From Aestuariibius violaceus (lineage in GTDB: Bacteria > Pseudomonadota > Alphaproteobacteria > Rhodobacterales > Rhodobacteraceae): a stretch of 64,000 nt of DNA. The stretch is taken from the NCBI RefSeq assembly GCF_040779325.2, contig NZ_JBFONT020000007.1, positions 1-64,000 on the forward strand. The letters are read 5' to 3'. A program made the position numbers and the translations under genes. Shown one piece after another: positions 52,734 through 61,588 of this stretch; the stretch's first letter is position 1; each line of letters starts with the position of its first letter. The notes below the pieces were generated by a model. That model ran no database searches and was not told the origin of the DNA. It saw nothing but the letters and a program-made list of their open reading frames with translations.

Positions 52734-53627
52734 TCAGTTCGCCGCAGCGGCGCCGGACGCCTCTGTCGCTTCCCTGCGCCGCCTTTCTTCGCGCACGTCT
52801 TCAAGTGCGACGTTCAGGGCGGCGCCAAGAAGGACCAGGAACGCGCTGATATAGATCCACATAAGCATGGCGATCACCGCGCCGATCGATCCGTACACCT
52901 CGTTGTAGTTTCCGAAATTCGCCAGATAGGTCGAAAACGCGGCAGACGCGAAGCCCCAGGTGATCAAGGTGATGAAGGCTCCTGGCGTTACCCAGGCCAT
53001 CCGCGCTCCACGCCGGTTCGGACCGAAGCGGTAGAGAATGCTGAGCCCGACGATCAGAACCGAGATGACCAGCCCCCAGCGCACAACCTCAGCAACGATC
53101 CCGGCAACGGGTCCCAGCGGGAAAATCGCCAGAACGATCGGGGCGACAACGATGCCAAGAAGCGCGATGATCGCGACCCCGACCAGCGTGATCGTAATGA
53201 GAAGCGCAATCACATAGTGACGCAGTCCGCTTCGGTTCGGTTGTCGGTTGATCGCGTTGAGCCCGCGCATCAGCGCCGCCACACCTGCCCGCGTCGACCA
53301 AAGCGCAGCACCGATCGAAACGATCGTCGCAAAGCCAAGACGCTGGGTCCGCGTGCTTGTCAAATTCTCGATCTGCTGGTCGAGCAGGTCAAACGCATCC
53401 GAAGGAATAATATTCCTCATCAGATCGAGCTGCGCATCGACAATCATCGGATCCGCAAGCAGCCCGAAGATCGCGATAATGGCGGCCAGCCCCGGAAAAA
53501 TCGCAAGCATCCCGAAAAAGGCGACGCCAGCTGCGATCAGGCTCAGGTTCTTTTCGTCCATGACCTGAAAGACGGCCTTCAGCGCGCGCCACCACGTCGT
53601 CAATCGATACCCGAAAAATCGACCCAT
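52734..53627 (-). CDS. YihY/BrkB-family membrane protein
   Basis: A 297-residue protein with about six membrane helices; conserved family segments are LSLIAAGVAFFGMLAIFPGL, LWSTRAGVAALMRGLNAI and WVTPGAFITLITWGFASAAF. A short charged tail (EERRRREATEASGAAAAN) follows. Despite the old name ribonuclease BN, the family is not a nuclease, and its function is unclear. It starts 107 bp left of the structured spacer at 53681. Confidence 0.9.
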   Translation of the reverse strand: MGRFFGYRLTTWWRALKAVFQVMDEKNLSLIAAGVAFFGMLAIFPGLAAIIAIFGLLADPMIVDAQLDLMRNIIPSDAFDLLDQQIENLTSTRTQRLGFATIVSIGAALWSTRAGVAALMRGLNAINRQPNRSGLRHYVIALLITITLVGVAIIALLGIVVAPIVLAIFPLGPVAGIVAEVVRWGLVISVLIVGLSILYRFGPNRRGARMAWVTPGAFITLITWGFASAAFSTYLANFGNYNEVYGSIGAVIAMLMWIYISAFLVLLGAALNVALEDVREERRRREATEASGAAAAN

Positions 53628-53680
53628 TGCTCTAACTTAGCTGGATCCTGATGTCGCGCCAGACGGGAAGAGGAGAAGTG

Positions 53681-53762
53681 TCATCGGTGGTGTGTCGGGG
53701 GGACGGTTGGAATGGACACACCACCGATGAACAGGGGACAAGAGACATTCGGGAGTGTCTCT
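53681..53762. ncRNA. Structured intergenic element, candidate small RNA
   Basis: A perfect 16-bp inverted repeat (53681-53696, TCATCGGTGGTGTGTC, and 53715-53730) with an 18-base loop is followed 10 bp later by a second perfect 7-bp hairpin AGAGACA/TGTCTCT (53741-53747 and 53756-53762) with an 8-base loop. Both lie in a 205-bp gap between two leftward genes. A regulatory RNA, a terminator pair or a REP-like insertion are all possible. Confidence 0.4.
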
Positions 53763-53832
53763 TCGAAAAGTGGAACGGACTGCGATCGAATTGGTTCCGG
53801 AAAACGACGACCCCTTCTGAATAAAAATGAAA

Positions 53833-55032
53833 CTATGTTAGCGGGGACGTGGGGTCATGCTGGTAGATCCACTCGCTCCGTCGGCGCAGAACAGCGGGGA
53901 AAAGGTGCCCCGCAAGCCAGGCCGGGCCATAGGTTAGAACTCCCGAAACCCCACCAGCGCGATGGAAGAGGTTGGCGTTTCTTGCCGAAAGCTGGGCGAT
54001 CCGGCTGACCCGATCGATGCGCGCCTGATAATAGCGGTTCAGCGCTTCCGGAACATCAGGCTTCTCTTTAAGCATCAGCGCAAGGCAGGCCGCATCCTCA
54101 AGCGCCTGCACCGCGCCCTGGGCCATGGAAGGCTGCATCGGATGGGCAGCATCACCCAGGAGAACGACTGCACCGTCAGACCAGGCAGGCAGCGGGTCGC
54201 GGTCGAAAAGGCCCCATCGGATCAGGTTCGGAGCCTCGGCAAACCCCTTCTCAATCGTCGGATGCCAGCCCGCAAAATCGGCAATAGCCTCATCTCGCTG
54301 CCCTGGGTCGCCCCATCCCTGCCCGGTCCAATCCGCCACTTCGACCGCTCCAACCAGATTGATTTCCTTCCCTCCCCGCACCCGGGTGGTGACCGCGTGC
54401 CGGCCTGCACCGACCCAGATGCAACTCGTCGGTGGTGGCACATCCGTGCCGAAGCGCTCAATCGGGATGACCGCCCGCCATGCCGCGTTCCCCGAAAACT
54501 GTGCCTTCGCATCAGGGTGCATCTGCGCGCAGATGGCCGAGCCGATCCCGTCCGCCCCGATCACGACATCACCTCCGACCGCGCCGCCATCGCGCTCCAG
54601 CGCCTCGGCTCCCTGCCCCGCAAGGCGGTATCCGATGATCGGCCGCCCCATCTTCAAGGCGCCTGGGCTGCGCGCTTCCAGCGTCTCGCGCAGGATATCG
54701 GCAAGATCGGCCCGGTGGATCTGAACGTAGGAGGCTCCAACGTCAGAGCCTGCTCCTTCGGCAACAGTTCCGATCGGCAAGCGAAAGATTCGGCGGCCAG
54801 ATCGGCCGATCCGCATTTCGATCGCCTCAGGCGCAAAGGCGACCTGACGAACGGCATTGCCGACTTCAAGCCAGTCGAGAACGCGCATCCCGTTCGGGCT
54901 GATTTGAACGCCGGCGCCGGCCTCTCGCGGCGCCTCATCCCGCTCCAAAACGGTGACATCTGTACCGACCTTCAACAGGGCCAGGGCCGCGGCCAACCCG
55001 CCAATACCGCCGCCAACGATGACCGCTTTCAT
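53833..55032 (-). CDS. FAD-dependent aromatic monooxygenase (salicylate hydroxylase-like)
   Basis: The 399-residue flavoprotein has AVIVGGGIGGLAAALALLKV (FAD Rossmann), VVIGADGIGSAICAQMHP (DG motif) and VLLGDAAHPMQPSMAQGAVQ (GD motif), the three marks of the para-hydroxybenzoate-hydroxylase class. It would hydroxylate an aromatic substrate with NAD(P)H and O2. I chose ATG 55032 (MKAVIVGGG); the open frame upstream lacks a ribosome site. It lies 22 bp after the leftward Crp/Fnr gene and probably shares its transcript. Confidence 0.88.
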   Translation of the reverse strand: MKAVIVGGGIGGLAAALALLKVGTDVTVLERDEAPREAGAGVQISPNGMRVLDWLEVGNAVRQVAFAPEAIEMRIGRSGRRIFRLPIGTVAEGAGSDVGASYVQIHRADLADILRETLEARSPGALKMGRPIIGYRLAGQGAEALERDGGAVGGDVVIGADGIGSAICAQMHPDAKAQFSGNAAWRAVIPIERFGTDVPPPTSCIWVGAGRHAVTTRVRGGKEINLVGAVEVADWTGQGWGDPGQRDEAIADFAGWHPTIEKGFAEAPNLIRWGLFDRDPLPAWSDGAVVLLGDAAHPMQPSMAQGAVQALEDAACLALMLKEKPDVPEALNRYYQARIDRVSRIAQLSARNANLFHRAGGVSGVLTYGPAWLAGHLFPAVLRRRSEWIYQHDPTSPLT

Positions 55033-55054
55033 CCCCGATTGCACCTCCGCAGCT

Positions 55055-55801
55055 TCACCCCGCTTGCCCGGGGAACCAGGACACATCCATGTCGACATAG
55101 CGGTTGTAGAAGTCTGTCATCTCAATCAGATCGCCTTCGCGCAGCAAACGCACCTTGATGCCATCGCGCTCCAGGTACTCATCCTGTTCGAGCTGACGGA
55201 AGGTCTTGCTGACGTAGACATTTGTCAAACCGAGCATGTCGCCGATCTCGGTCTGACTAAGCGGCAACCGGAACGTATCCGTCATCGTCGTATTGGTGAT
55301 CCGTAAACGGCTGATCAGATCAAGAAGCAGATAGCCGATCCTCTCTCGAGCGCTCATCCGACCCATGGCTTTCATCAGATCCATGAAGATAACCTGATCG
55401 CGGACGGCAAGCGTGAACAGAAGCGCCGTCAATCGCGGGGATTCGCGGAAGATGCTGTCGAGATGGGTCTTGGGAAACGGGCAAAGACAGGTCGCCTCGA
55501 CCGCGCGGACTGTCGCCGTTGCATGATGAAACGCGATGTCGGGAAAACCGATCACATCGCCAGGATGATAAAGCCGCAAGATCTGACGGCGGCCGTCGGC
55601 GAGATCTGCATAAGCGTAGAGCCATCCGGTCTTCACGACATAAAGGGCGTCCGTCGTCGTTCCGATCGTATTAACGATTTCGGCCTTATCAAGCATCTGC
55701 TCCTTCTCCTCCAGCCGCGCGAGATGTCGCTGAGAAACGGAATCAAGCGAGATGTACGTTGAGAGCTTCTGCACCAGGCAGCTCTTGGTTACGTCTGACA
55801 C
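55055..55801 (-). CDS. Crp/Fnr-family regulator (leftward copy)
   Basis: A 248-residue regulator with a cyclic-nucleotide-binding-like barrel (LYVVKTGWLYAYADLADG, RQILRLYHPGDVIGF), a dimer helix and a C-terminal winged helix (LSQTEIGDMLGLTNVYVSKT, FRQLEQDEYLERDG). There is no FNR Cys cluster. It ends FYNRYVDMDVSWFPGQAG, a tail shared with the divergent gene at 56173. The 371-bp gap between them probably holds both promoters. Confidence 0.9.
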   Translation of the reverse strand: MSDVTKSCLVQKLSTYISLDSVSQRHLARLEEKEQMLDKAEIVNTIGTTTDALYVVKTGWLYAYADLADGRRQILRLYHPGDVIGFPDIAFHHATATVRAVEATCLCPFPKTHLDSIFRESPRLTALLFTLAVRDQVIFMDLMKAMGRMSARERIGYLLLDLISRLRITNTTMTDTFRLPLSQTEIGDMLGLTNVYVSKTFRQLEQDEYLERDGIKVRLLREGDLIEMTDFYNRYVDMDVSWFPGQAG

Positions 55802-56172
55802 GCAGTTTCTCCTTACCCCTGTCTATTCAACAGCTCGGAAACGGTGCAGTTCCAACGGGGCTCGGCTTTGAACTCCAACGTGTCAGACATCAGCAAGCCA
55901 GCACTTGCGCAAGAACTGACCGAGCTCCAAAGGCCGCCTCCATCCTAGCTTCCCGTCATTTCGGTTTGTCATCTGACATAGTCCATTGGAGGGCGGATCT
56001 GCTGCGCTATCGAAAGACTTACGTGAGGGAAATAACATATTTGAGCGCCTTCTCGCAAAAAAGATGACTAGGTTAATCCTGTTTAACTGCGTCCAGAGGT
56101 CAATCCGGTATGCGTTGGATAACACATTATAAGCCGGCCCAAAGACCGGATAAAAGCAGTTCGGAGAACACC
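55802..56172. other. 371-bp divergent spacer between the two Crp/Fnr genes
   Basis: No gene is supported here. It probably contains both promoters; I found no clear Crp/Fnr palindrome (TTGAT-N4-ATCAA type). Confidence 0.5.
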
Positions 56173-56913
56173 ATGTCCCGCTACACAAGTTCACTCCTCA
56201 TCCGCCTCGAGCGGTATCTGAGCCTACTTGAGGATGAACGCACCGCAGTTGCACGGCTCGAAAAGGCCGAACTTCGCCTTGACCGAGGAACCGTCCTTCT
56301 TGAGCGCGGCGAGGCGTCGGAGAAGTTCTATGTTCTTAAATCCGGCTGGGCTGTCGTCCGAACGCAGCCGCGGCGCGGACATTCGTCGATCGCGCGGATC
56401 TATCTTCCCGGTGAAGTGATCGGTTTTGCCGAGATTGGCTTGTCTGTAACGCCGCATACCGTTGTGATGCAGACCGATGGGACGGTTGGTGCCTTCGGCA
56501 AGGATCACCTGCCTGAATTATGGGTGCACCATCCCAGGCTGATGTCGCTTCTGACCGCATTGTCGAGCCTTGATCAGATCGCCTTACGCGACCAGATATT
56601 CACACTCACCCGCCTGGATGCGCGTGACCGCCTCATCTATTTCCTGCTCAGCCTGCGCTCCCGCCTTGCGGTCTCGATCCGCGGAATGGGGGACAGATTT
56701 CAGTTGCCGTTCAACCAGCAGGAACTCGGCGATGTCCTGGGTATCACCTCGGTCTACGTCAACAAGATCTTGCGCCAGCTTTCGGATGCGGGCGAGATCG
56801 AGATCGATCGGCCTTATATCCGGCTTCTCGAACGGGAGAAATGGATCGCACATGTCGACTTCATCGACCGGTTTGCAGAGGTCGACACCAGCTGGTTCCC
56901 ACGCGCCGCTTAG
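56173..56913 (+). CDS. Crp/Fnr-family regulator (rightward copy)
   Basis: A 246-residue paralogue of the leftward gene: barrel segment FYVLKSGWAVVRTQPRRG then ARIYLPGEVIGFAEIG, winged helix FNQQELGDVLGITSVYVNKI, and tail HVDFIDRFAEVDTSWFPR. The ATG at 56173 is preceded by GGAG; an ATG 63 bases upstream is open but lacks a ribosome site. It is followed by a 9-bp inverted repeat and the PhnM-like gene. Confidence 0.9.
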   Translation: MSRYTSSLLIRLERYLSLLEDERTAVARLEKAELRLDRGTVLLERGEASEKFYVLKSGWAVVRTQPRRGHSSIARIYLPGEVIGFAEIGLSVTPHTVVMQTDGTVGAFGKDHLPELWVHHPRLMSLLTALSSLDQIALRDQIFTLTRLDARDRLIYFLLSLRSRLAVSIRGMGDRFQLPFNQQELGDVLGITSVYVNKILRQLSDAGEIEIDRPYIRLLEREKWIAHVDFIDRFAEVDTSWFPRAA

Positions 56914-56950
56914 CTGCGAGGGCCCTAAATTCAGGTAGATTGTCACCGCC

Positions 56951-56980
56951 CCGATACAATTAACCCTTAGGTTGTATCGG
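56951..56980. promoter_or_regulatory. Inverted repeat CCGATACAA-N12-TTGTATCGG before PhnM-like gene
   Basis: A perfect 9-bp inverted repeat with a 12-base spacer ends 15 bp upstream of the PhnM-like start. It could be an operator or an mRNA stem between the Crp/Fnr gene and the next gene. Which is unknown. Confidence 0.55.
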
Positions 56981-56995
56981 AAACCGAGGTGGCAG

Positions 56996-58168
56996 ATGTT
57001 GCATCCAAACGCCCTTCCCGAGGTGCGCCTGACCGGAGCGCGGGTTTTGCAGAACGATCATCTGCAAGCCCTTTCTCTGTGTCTTGCGAATGGTCGCATC
57101 GTGGGGCTGTCCCGTTCGGATATCCCCCAGAACGGATCTGAGATCGACCTGAGCGGATATGTCGTCCTTCCGGGCATTGTGGATTTGCACGGTGCACTGT
57201 GTGGCCGGCAAACCCTCAGCCACGACGCTTCGAATGCCACGCTTGCCGAAGCGATCGAAGAAACCGCGCGCGACGCGGCGCGCTGCGGCATCACAACGGG
57301 CTGGATTTCACAGGGATGGTCCTGGTCGGGGCGGGACCTATCGCCGTCCTTTGCGCACCGCCTCCTTGCCGTGCTCGGCCAGATCAGAAAGTCGCTGCCC
57401 GTTGATCTCCGCCCGCAACTTATGGTCGAAACCCACGCAACGAACACCGGCGACCTGCTGCTTGAAGAGGTGCGCCAGCACGGCGTCGATTTCGTTCTCT
57501 TCCGCAACAGCCTCGGCTCGATTTTCGGGGAACCTCACCACAAGCCAGACTTTGTCGCAGACAACGACCGTGCGGACGCCGCCCGCGGACGCCGCCGGGA
57601 GGTGCCGCGGTTCCTTTGCCGCATGGCCGATGCGTTCGATGCGCTTGGCCTGCGATACGGCAGTTTTGCCGACCCCGACGGCATCACGCGCGAAAACTAT
57701 GCGATGATGGGCGCGCGCCTGTGTATGCTCCCCGGCGCGTCATCGAGCGCACGGATTGCCAAGGCCGTGGGCGACCCGGTTCTTCTTTCCGCAATACGGC
57801 TTCTGCCTCAGCGGACCGGTTTCGAAAGCATGACCGAAATGCTTGTGCGGGTCGGACATTGCGACGCGCTGGTATCCGAATCGTGCCGGGAAGACCTTGG
57901 GATCGCCGCGTTCGCGCTGGCCGATGACGATATCTTGCCGATGGGTGAGGCGTGGGCTCTGGTCTCGCACAAACCGGCCGCGTTGCTGGGGCTCAAGGAT
58001 CGCGGACATATTGCGGAGGGGTTGCGCGCCGATCTGGTCATCGTTCGGGAAAAAGATCGTCGGATCGAGGCAACAATTTCAGGCGGCCGCCTCGTTCACG
58101 CAAGCGGCGATGCGGGCCGCAAGCTCGCTATCATCACGGCCAGTAAGACGCTCGTCGCGGCGGAGTGA
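56996..58168 (+). CDS. PhnM-like amidohydrolase, probable degenerate metal site
   Basis: The 390-residue product resembles PhnM, the alpha-D-ribose 1-methylphosphonate 5-triphosphate diphosphatase of the C-P lyase pathway: VVLPGIVDLHGALCG, AEAIEETARDAARCGITTGW and LLGLKDRGHIAEGLRADLVIV are PhnM-like in position and spacing. However, the metal-site residues I expect are altered: HGD is HGA, the later HD pair is FADPDG, and the SSD is SES. It may be catalytically inactive or act on another substrate. GAGGTGG precedes the ATG at 56996. No other phn gene is seen in the window. Confidence 0.65.
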   Translation: MLHPNALPEVRLTGARVLQNDHLQALSLCLANGRIVGLSRSDIPQNGSEIDLSGYVVLPGIVDLHGALCGRQTLSHDASNATLAEAIEETARDAARCGITTGWISQGWSWSGRDLSPSFAHRLLAVLGQIRKSLPVDLRPQLMVETHATNTGDLLLEEVRQHGVDFVLFRNSLGSIFGEPHHKPDFVADNDRADAARGRRREVPRFLCRMADAFDALGLRYGSFADPDGITRENYAMMGARLCMLPGASSSARIAKAVGDPVLLSAIRLLPQRTGFESMTEMLVRVGHCDALVSESCREDLGIAAFALADDDILPMGEAWALVSHKPAALLGLKDRGHIAEGLRADLVIVREKDRRIEATISGGRLVHASGDAGRKLAIITASKTLVAAE

Positions 58169-58297
58169 GCGGGCGGAAAGAAGGTGCGCAACGCGGCGTT
58201 CATGCGCTGAATGCTGCCGCAAATGAAATGACTCGCAATAGCCGTCAACTCAGGTTAACCCGGTATCCGGACGACAAGACCTTTGACGGAGACGAGC

Positions 58298-58495
58298 GTG
58301 CAGTCACACCAAGCCGATGCGCGTCACATCCTCAGCCTCGCCGAAGACGAGATCCCGGCTTTCATCCGGGGCCAGATTGAGGCCAAGGTTTTCTCGACGA
58401 CGATGAAAAGTCTGAACCGGGAACTCTTCTCAACCGACATCGATGCCCGCCAGATGGCGCAAACGGCCCTGACGCGCCTCGGTTTCGAGGTCTGA
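58298..58495 (+). CDS. Hypothetical 65-residue protein
   Basis: It starts at a GTG with GGAG upstream. The sequence QSHQADARHILSLAEDEIPA and SLNRELFSTDIDARQMAQTA is helical and charged with no recognised family. It lies between the PhnM-like gene and the secreted phytase-like gene. Codon use and the ribosome site favour a real gene, but nothing more can be said. Confidence 0.55.
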   Translation: MQSHQADARHILSLAEDEIPAFIRGQIEAKVFSTTMKSLNRELFSTDIDARQMAQTALTRLGFEV

Positions 58496-58522
58496 TCGGC
58501 GCACCAGGCGCTTTCATCGTTC

Positions 58523-58550
58523 CGTTACGCAATCGTCACACTCGCGTAAC
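58523..58550 (+). promoter_or_regulatory. Pho-box-like triple repeat upstream of the phytase-like gene
   Basis: CGTTAC (58523), CGTCAC (58534) and CGTAAC (58545) are spaced exactly 11 bp apart, and the 11-bp direct-repeat register is that of PhoB sites. The site is 48 bp upstream of the GTG start of a secreted phytase-like gene. The core differs from the canonical TGTCA, so it is a candidate only. Confidence 0.45.
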
Positions 58551-58597
58551 GCACCGGGTTCACGCCGCGCAGGTCAATGCATCGGAAGGAACCCCAA

Positions 58598-60781
58598 GTG
58601 ACGATCTGCCGTATCTCGACCGCGTCCGTCTTCGCCCTCATCGCAGGCGCCTCCAGCGCCGCGGCGCAAGACACTGCCTTCAACAGACTCGCTTCTTTCC
58701 CAGTCCCCGCAAACACCCCCGACGGTGGCGATGCATCGCGGGAGATGTCGTCGGAGATCATCGATGCGACCGCCGACGGCATGACCTTGGTCTACACCGA
58801 CAGCCCCCTTGGCGCCCTTGGAATCATCGACATCACCGACCCATCCGCGCCGCAGCCCGGCGGCATCATCGACCTGGATGGCGAACCGACATCGGTGGCT
58901 GTGGTCGGTGGCATCGCCAATGTCGCCGTCAACACCTCTGAAAGCTATACCGAGCCGTCGGGATACATCGCATCGATCAATATCGCAGACCGAAGCGAAG
59001 CGGATCGCTGCGATCTGGGCGGCCAGCCAGACTCCGTTGCAAAAGCCCCCGACGGCAGCTTCCTCGCCATCGCGATCGAGAACGAACGCGATGAGGATCT
59101 GGGCGACGGCCGGACGGGGCAGATGCCCGCAGGCGCGCTGGCCATCGTCGACTTGACAGGCGAGGGTCTTCTCAACTGCGACACGCTGCAGATGGTCGAC
59201 CTGACCGGCCTCGCCGAGGTTTCGCCCGAAGACCCCGAGCCGGAATTCGTCGACATCAATACCGAGGGCGAAATTGTGGTCTCCCTTCAGGAAAACAATC
59301 ACATTGTGGTCGTCTCTGCCGAAGGAGAGGTGCTCAGTCACTTCTCCGCTGGCGCGGTTACACTTGAGAACGTTGATACCGAAGAAGAAGGCGCCCTCCG
59401 CTTCACCGAAACGCTGGAGGATGTCGTCCGCGAGCCGGACGCGGTGAAGTGGATCGACGACACTCATTTCGCCACCGCCAACGAAGGCGACATGGATGGC
59501 GGTTCCCGCGGCTGGACGGTCTTCAGCCAGGATGGAGAGGTCATCTACGACAGCGGCATGTCCTTCGAACACGCCGTCATCGCCGCGGGCCACTACCCCG
59601 AAGAACGCTCCGGCAACAAAGGCGTCGAGCCCGAGAGCATCGAAACCGCGACGTTCGGCGACACGCCGATGGTCTTTGTCGGCGCCGAGCGCTCGTCGAT
59701 CGTCGGCGTCTACGATATCACAGACCCGGCCACGCCTGCCCTTGCCCAGCTCCTCCCCTCGGGCATCGGGCCGGAAGGCTTCGTCGCAATCCCGGATCGC
59801 AACCTCCTCGTCGTCGCGAACGAAGTCGACCTAGGCCCCGACGGCGGCGTCCGCAGCCACGTCATGATCTTCGAATACGGCCAAGGCACCCCGGCTTATC
59901 CGATGTTGACCTCCGAGGGTCTCGAAGAGAACGGAGCACCCGTCGGCTGGGGCGCGATCTCCGGCATGGCCGCCGGCAATGACGGCACGATCTACGCCGT
60001 CAATGACAGCTTCTACGCCATGCAGCCCACGATCTTCGTCATCGACCCAAGCGAGTCGCCCGCCCGGATCACAGATGCGATCCGGATCACCCGGAACGGC
60101 GCCCCGGCCCAGAAACTCGACCTCGAAGGCATCGCGCTCGACAACGATGGCGGCTTCTGGCTCGCCTCTGAAGGCAGGACCGATCGCCTCGTCCCGCACG
60201 CGATCTACCGTGTCGACGGCAACGGAGAGATCATCGAGGAGATCGGCCTGCCAGAGGCGCTGATGGACAATGAAATCCGCTTCGGGTTCGAGGGCATCAC
60301 CGTCGCCGATGGCCGCCTTTACCTCGCGATCCAGCGGGAATGGCAGGACGATCCGGAAAACCACGTCAAGATCGTCTCGATGGACATCGAAACCGGCGAT
60401 TTCTTAGTTGCCCACTATCCGAAGTCCCCCGCCGAAACCGGCTGGGTCGGCCTCAGCGAGATCACGCATTACGATGGCCACCTCTACTTCATCGAACGCG
60501 ACAACCAGATCGGCAATGCGGCGCAGATCAAAAAGATCACCCGCGCCCCGCTCGACCCGGCGATGTTCGTGCCGGTCGGCGAAGAACCGCAGGTGCTCGC
60601 CGTCGAAGACGTGCGCGACCTGATGCCAGACCTCCTGCAGCTTAACGGCTACATTCAGGACAAGGTCGAGGGGCTGGCGATCTTAGGCGACGGTACTGCA
60701 TGGCTCTCGACCGACAATGACGGCGTCGACGATCACTCCGGCGAGACACTGTTCTTCTCGATCGGGCAGATCGCGAACTAA
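58598..60781 (+). CDS. Secreted phytase/esterase-like protein (beta-propeller)
   Basis: The 727-residue product has a signal peptide (ICRISTASVFALIAGASSAAA, cleavage before QDTAF). It consists of repeating beta-propeller-like blades, for example GALGIIDITDPSAPQPGGII in the N-terminal half and GVYDITDPATPALAQLLPSG in the middle. The C-terminal part (LDLEGIALDNDGGFWLASEG, GFEGITVADGRLYLAIQ, QDKVEGLAILGDGTAWLSTD) matches the esterase-like-activity-of-phytase domain. The start is a GTG at 58598 with AAGGA upstream. It would act in the periplasm or outside the cell on phosphate esters, perhaps phytate; this is family-based inference. Confidence 0.82.
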   Translation: MTICRISTASVFALIAGASSAAAQDTAFNRLASFPVPANTPDGGDASREMSSEIIDATADGMTLVYTDSPLGALGIIDITDPSAPQPGGIIDLDGEPTSVAVVGGIANVAVNTSESYTEPSGYIASINIADRSEADRCDLGGQPDSVAKAPDGSFLAIAIENERDEDLGDGRTGQMPAGALAIVDLTGEGLLNCDTLQMVDLTGLAEVSPEDPEPEFVDINTEGEIVVSLQENNHIVVVSAEGEVLSHFSAGAVTLENVDTEEEGALRFTETLEDVVREPDAVKWIDDTHFATANEGDMDGGSRGWTVFSQDGEVIYDSGMSFEHAVIAAGHYPEERSGNKGVEPESIETATFGDTPMVFVGAERSSIVGVYDITDPATPALAQLLPSGIGPEGFVAIPDRNLLVVANEVDLGPDGGVRSHVMIFEYGQGTPAYPMLTSEGLEENGAPVGWGAISGMAAGNDGTIYAVNDSFYAMQPTIFVIDPSESPARITDAIRITRNGAPAQKLDLEGIALDNDGGFWLASEGRTDRLVPHAIYRVDGNGEIIEEIGLPEALMDNEIRFGFEGITVADGRLYLAIQREWQDDPENHVKIVSMDIETGDFLVAHYPKSPAETGWVGLSEITHYDGHLYFIERDNQIGNAAQIKKITRAPLDPAMFVPVGEEPQVLAVEDVRDLMPDLLQLNGYIQDKVEGLAILGDGTAWLSTDNDGVDDHSGETLFFSIGQIAN

Positions 60782-60788
60782 GGCAGAC

Positions 60789-60809
60789 GGCGCCCCCGAC
60801 CGGGGCGCC
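60789..60809. terminator. Shared terminator between convergent genes
   Basis: GGCGCCCC (60789-60796) pairs with GGGGCGCC (60802-60809) around a 5-base loop, in the 33-bp gap between two convergent genes. It can serve both strands; no strong T-run is present. Confidence 0.6.
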
Positions 60810-60814
60810 TCACA

Positions 60815-61588
60815 TCACGCCGCTATCTGCTCCGGCACCTTCGCGCCGGTCATATAGGCCACCGCATCCGACATGGAGTGGTCGCCTGGCCGGATCACCG
60901 TCAGCCGCTTCCCAAGGCGGTGGATATGGATCCGGTCGGCGACCTCGAAGACATGCGGCATGTTGTGGGAGATCAGGATCACCGGCAGACCCCGCGCCTT
61001 CACATCAAGGATCAGCTCCAGCACCTTCCGGCTTTCCTTCACGCCCAGCGCCGCCGTCGGCTCGTCCAGGATGATGACCTTCGACCCGAAGGCCGCCGCC
61101 CGCGCGACCGCCACGCCCTGCCGCTGGCCGCCCGAAAGCGTCTCGACCGCCTGGTTGATGTTCTGGATCGTCATCAGGCCAAGGTCGCTCAGCTTCTGCC
61201 GCGCCTGCCGCTCCATCTCGCGCCGGTCAAGCTGCCGGAAAAGGCTCCCGCGCAGGCCGGGTTTCCTCAGCTCCCGCCCCATGAACATGTTGTCCGCGAT
61301 CGACAGGGCGGGCGACAGAGCAAGCTGCTGATAAACCGTCTCGATCCCCTTCTCGCGCGCATCGAGGGGCGAATGGAAATGGGCCTTCTGGCCTTCCAGA
61401 AAAATCTCGCCGCCGTCGGGCTGCACCGCGCCCGACATCGCCTTGATAAGCGTCGACTTGCCCGCGCCATTGTCGCCGATGACAGCCAGGATCTCCCCCG
61501 GATACAGCTCGAAATCACAGTGATCGAGCGCCGTCACACGCCCATAGCGTTTGACGAGGTTCCGGGCCGACAGAATGGGATCGCTCAT
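60815..61588 (-). CDS. frcA: Sugar ABC transporter ATP-binding protein (FrcA-like)
   Basis: A 257-residue single-domain ATPase: Walker A GDNGAGKST, Q-loop TVYQQLALSP, signature TLSGGQRQGVAVARA, Walker B VIILDEPTAALG and His switch ISHNMPHVF. The start at 61588 overlaps the permease stop by 4 bp (ATGA), and the frame open upstream was not used. With the permease and binding protein it resembles the frcBCA fructose system of rhizobia. Confidence 0.88.
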   Translation of the reverse strand: MSDPILSARNLVKRYGRVTALDHCDFELYPGEILAVIGDNGAGKSTLIKAMSGAVQPDGGEIFLEGQKAHFHSPLDAREKGIETVYQQLALSPALSIADNMFMGRELRKPGLRGSLFRQLDRREMERQARQKLSDLGLMTIQNINQAVETLSGGQRQGVAVARAAAFGSKVIILDEPTAALGVKESRKVLELILDVKARGLPVILISHNMPHVFEVADRIHIHRLGKRLTVIRPGDHSMSDAVAYMTGAKVPEQIAA

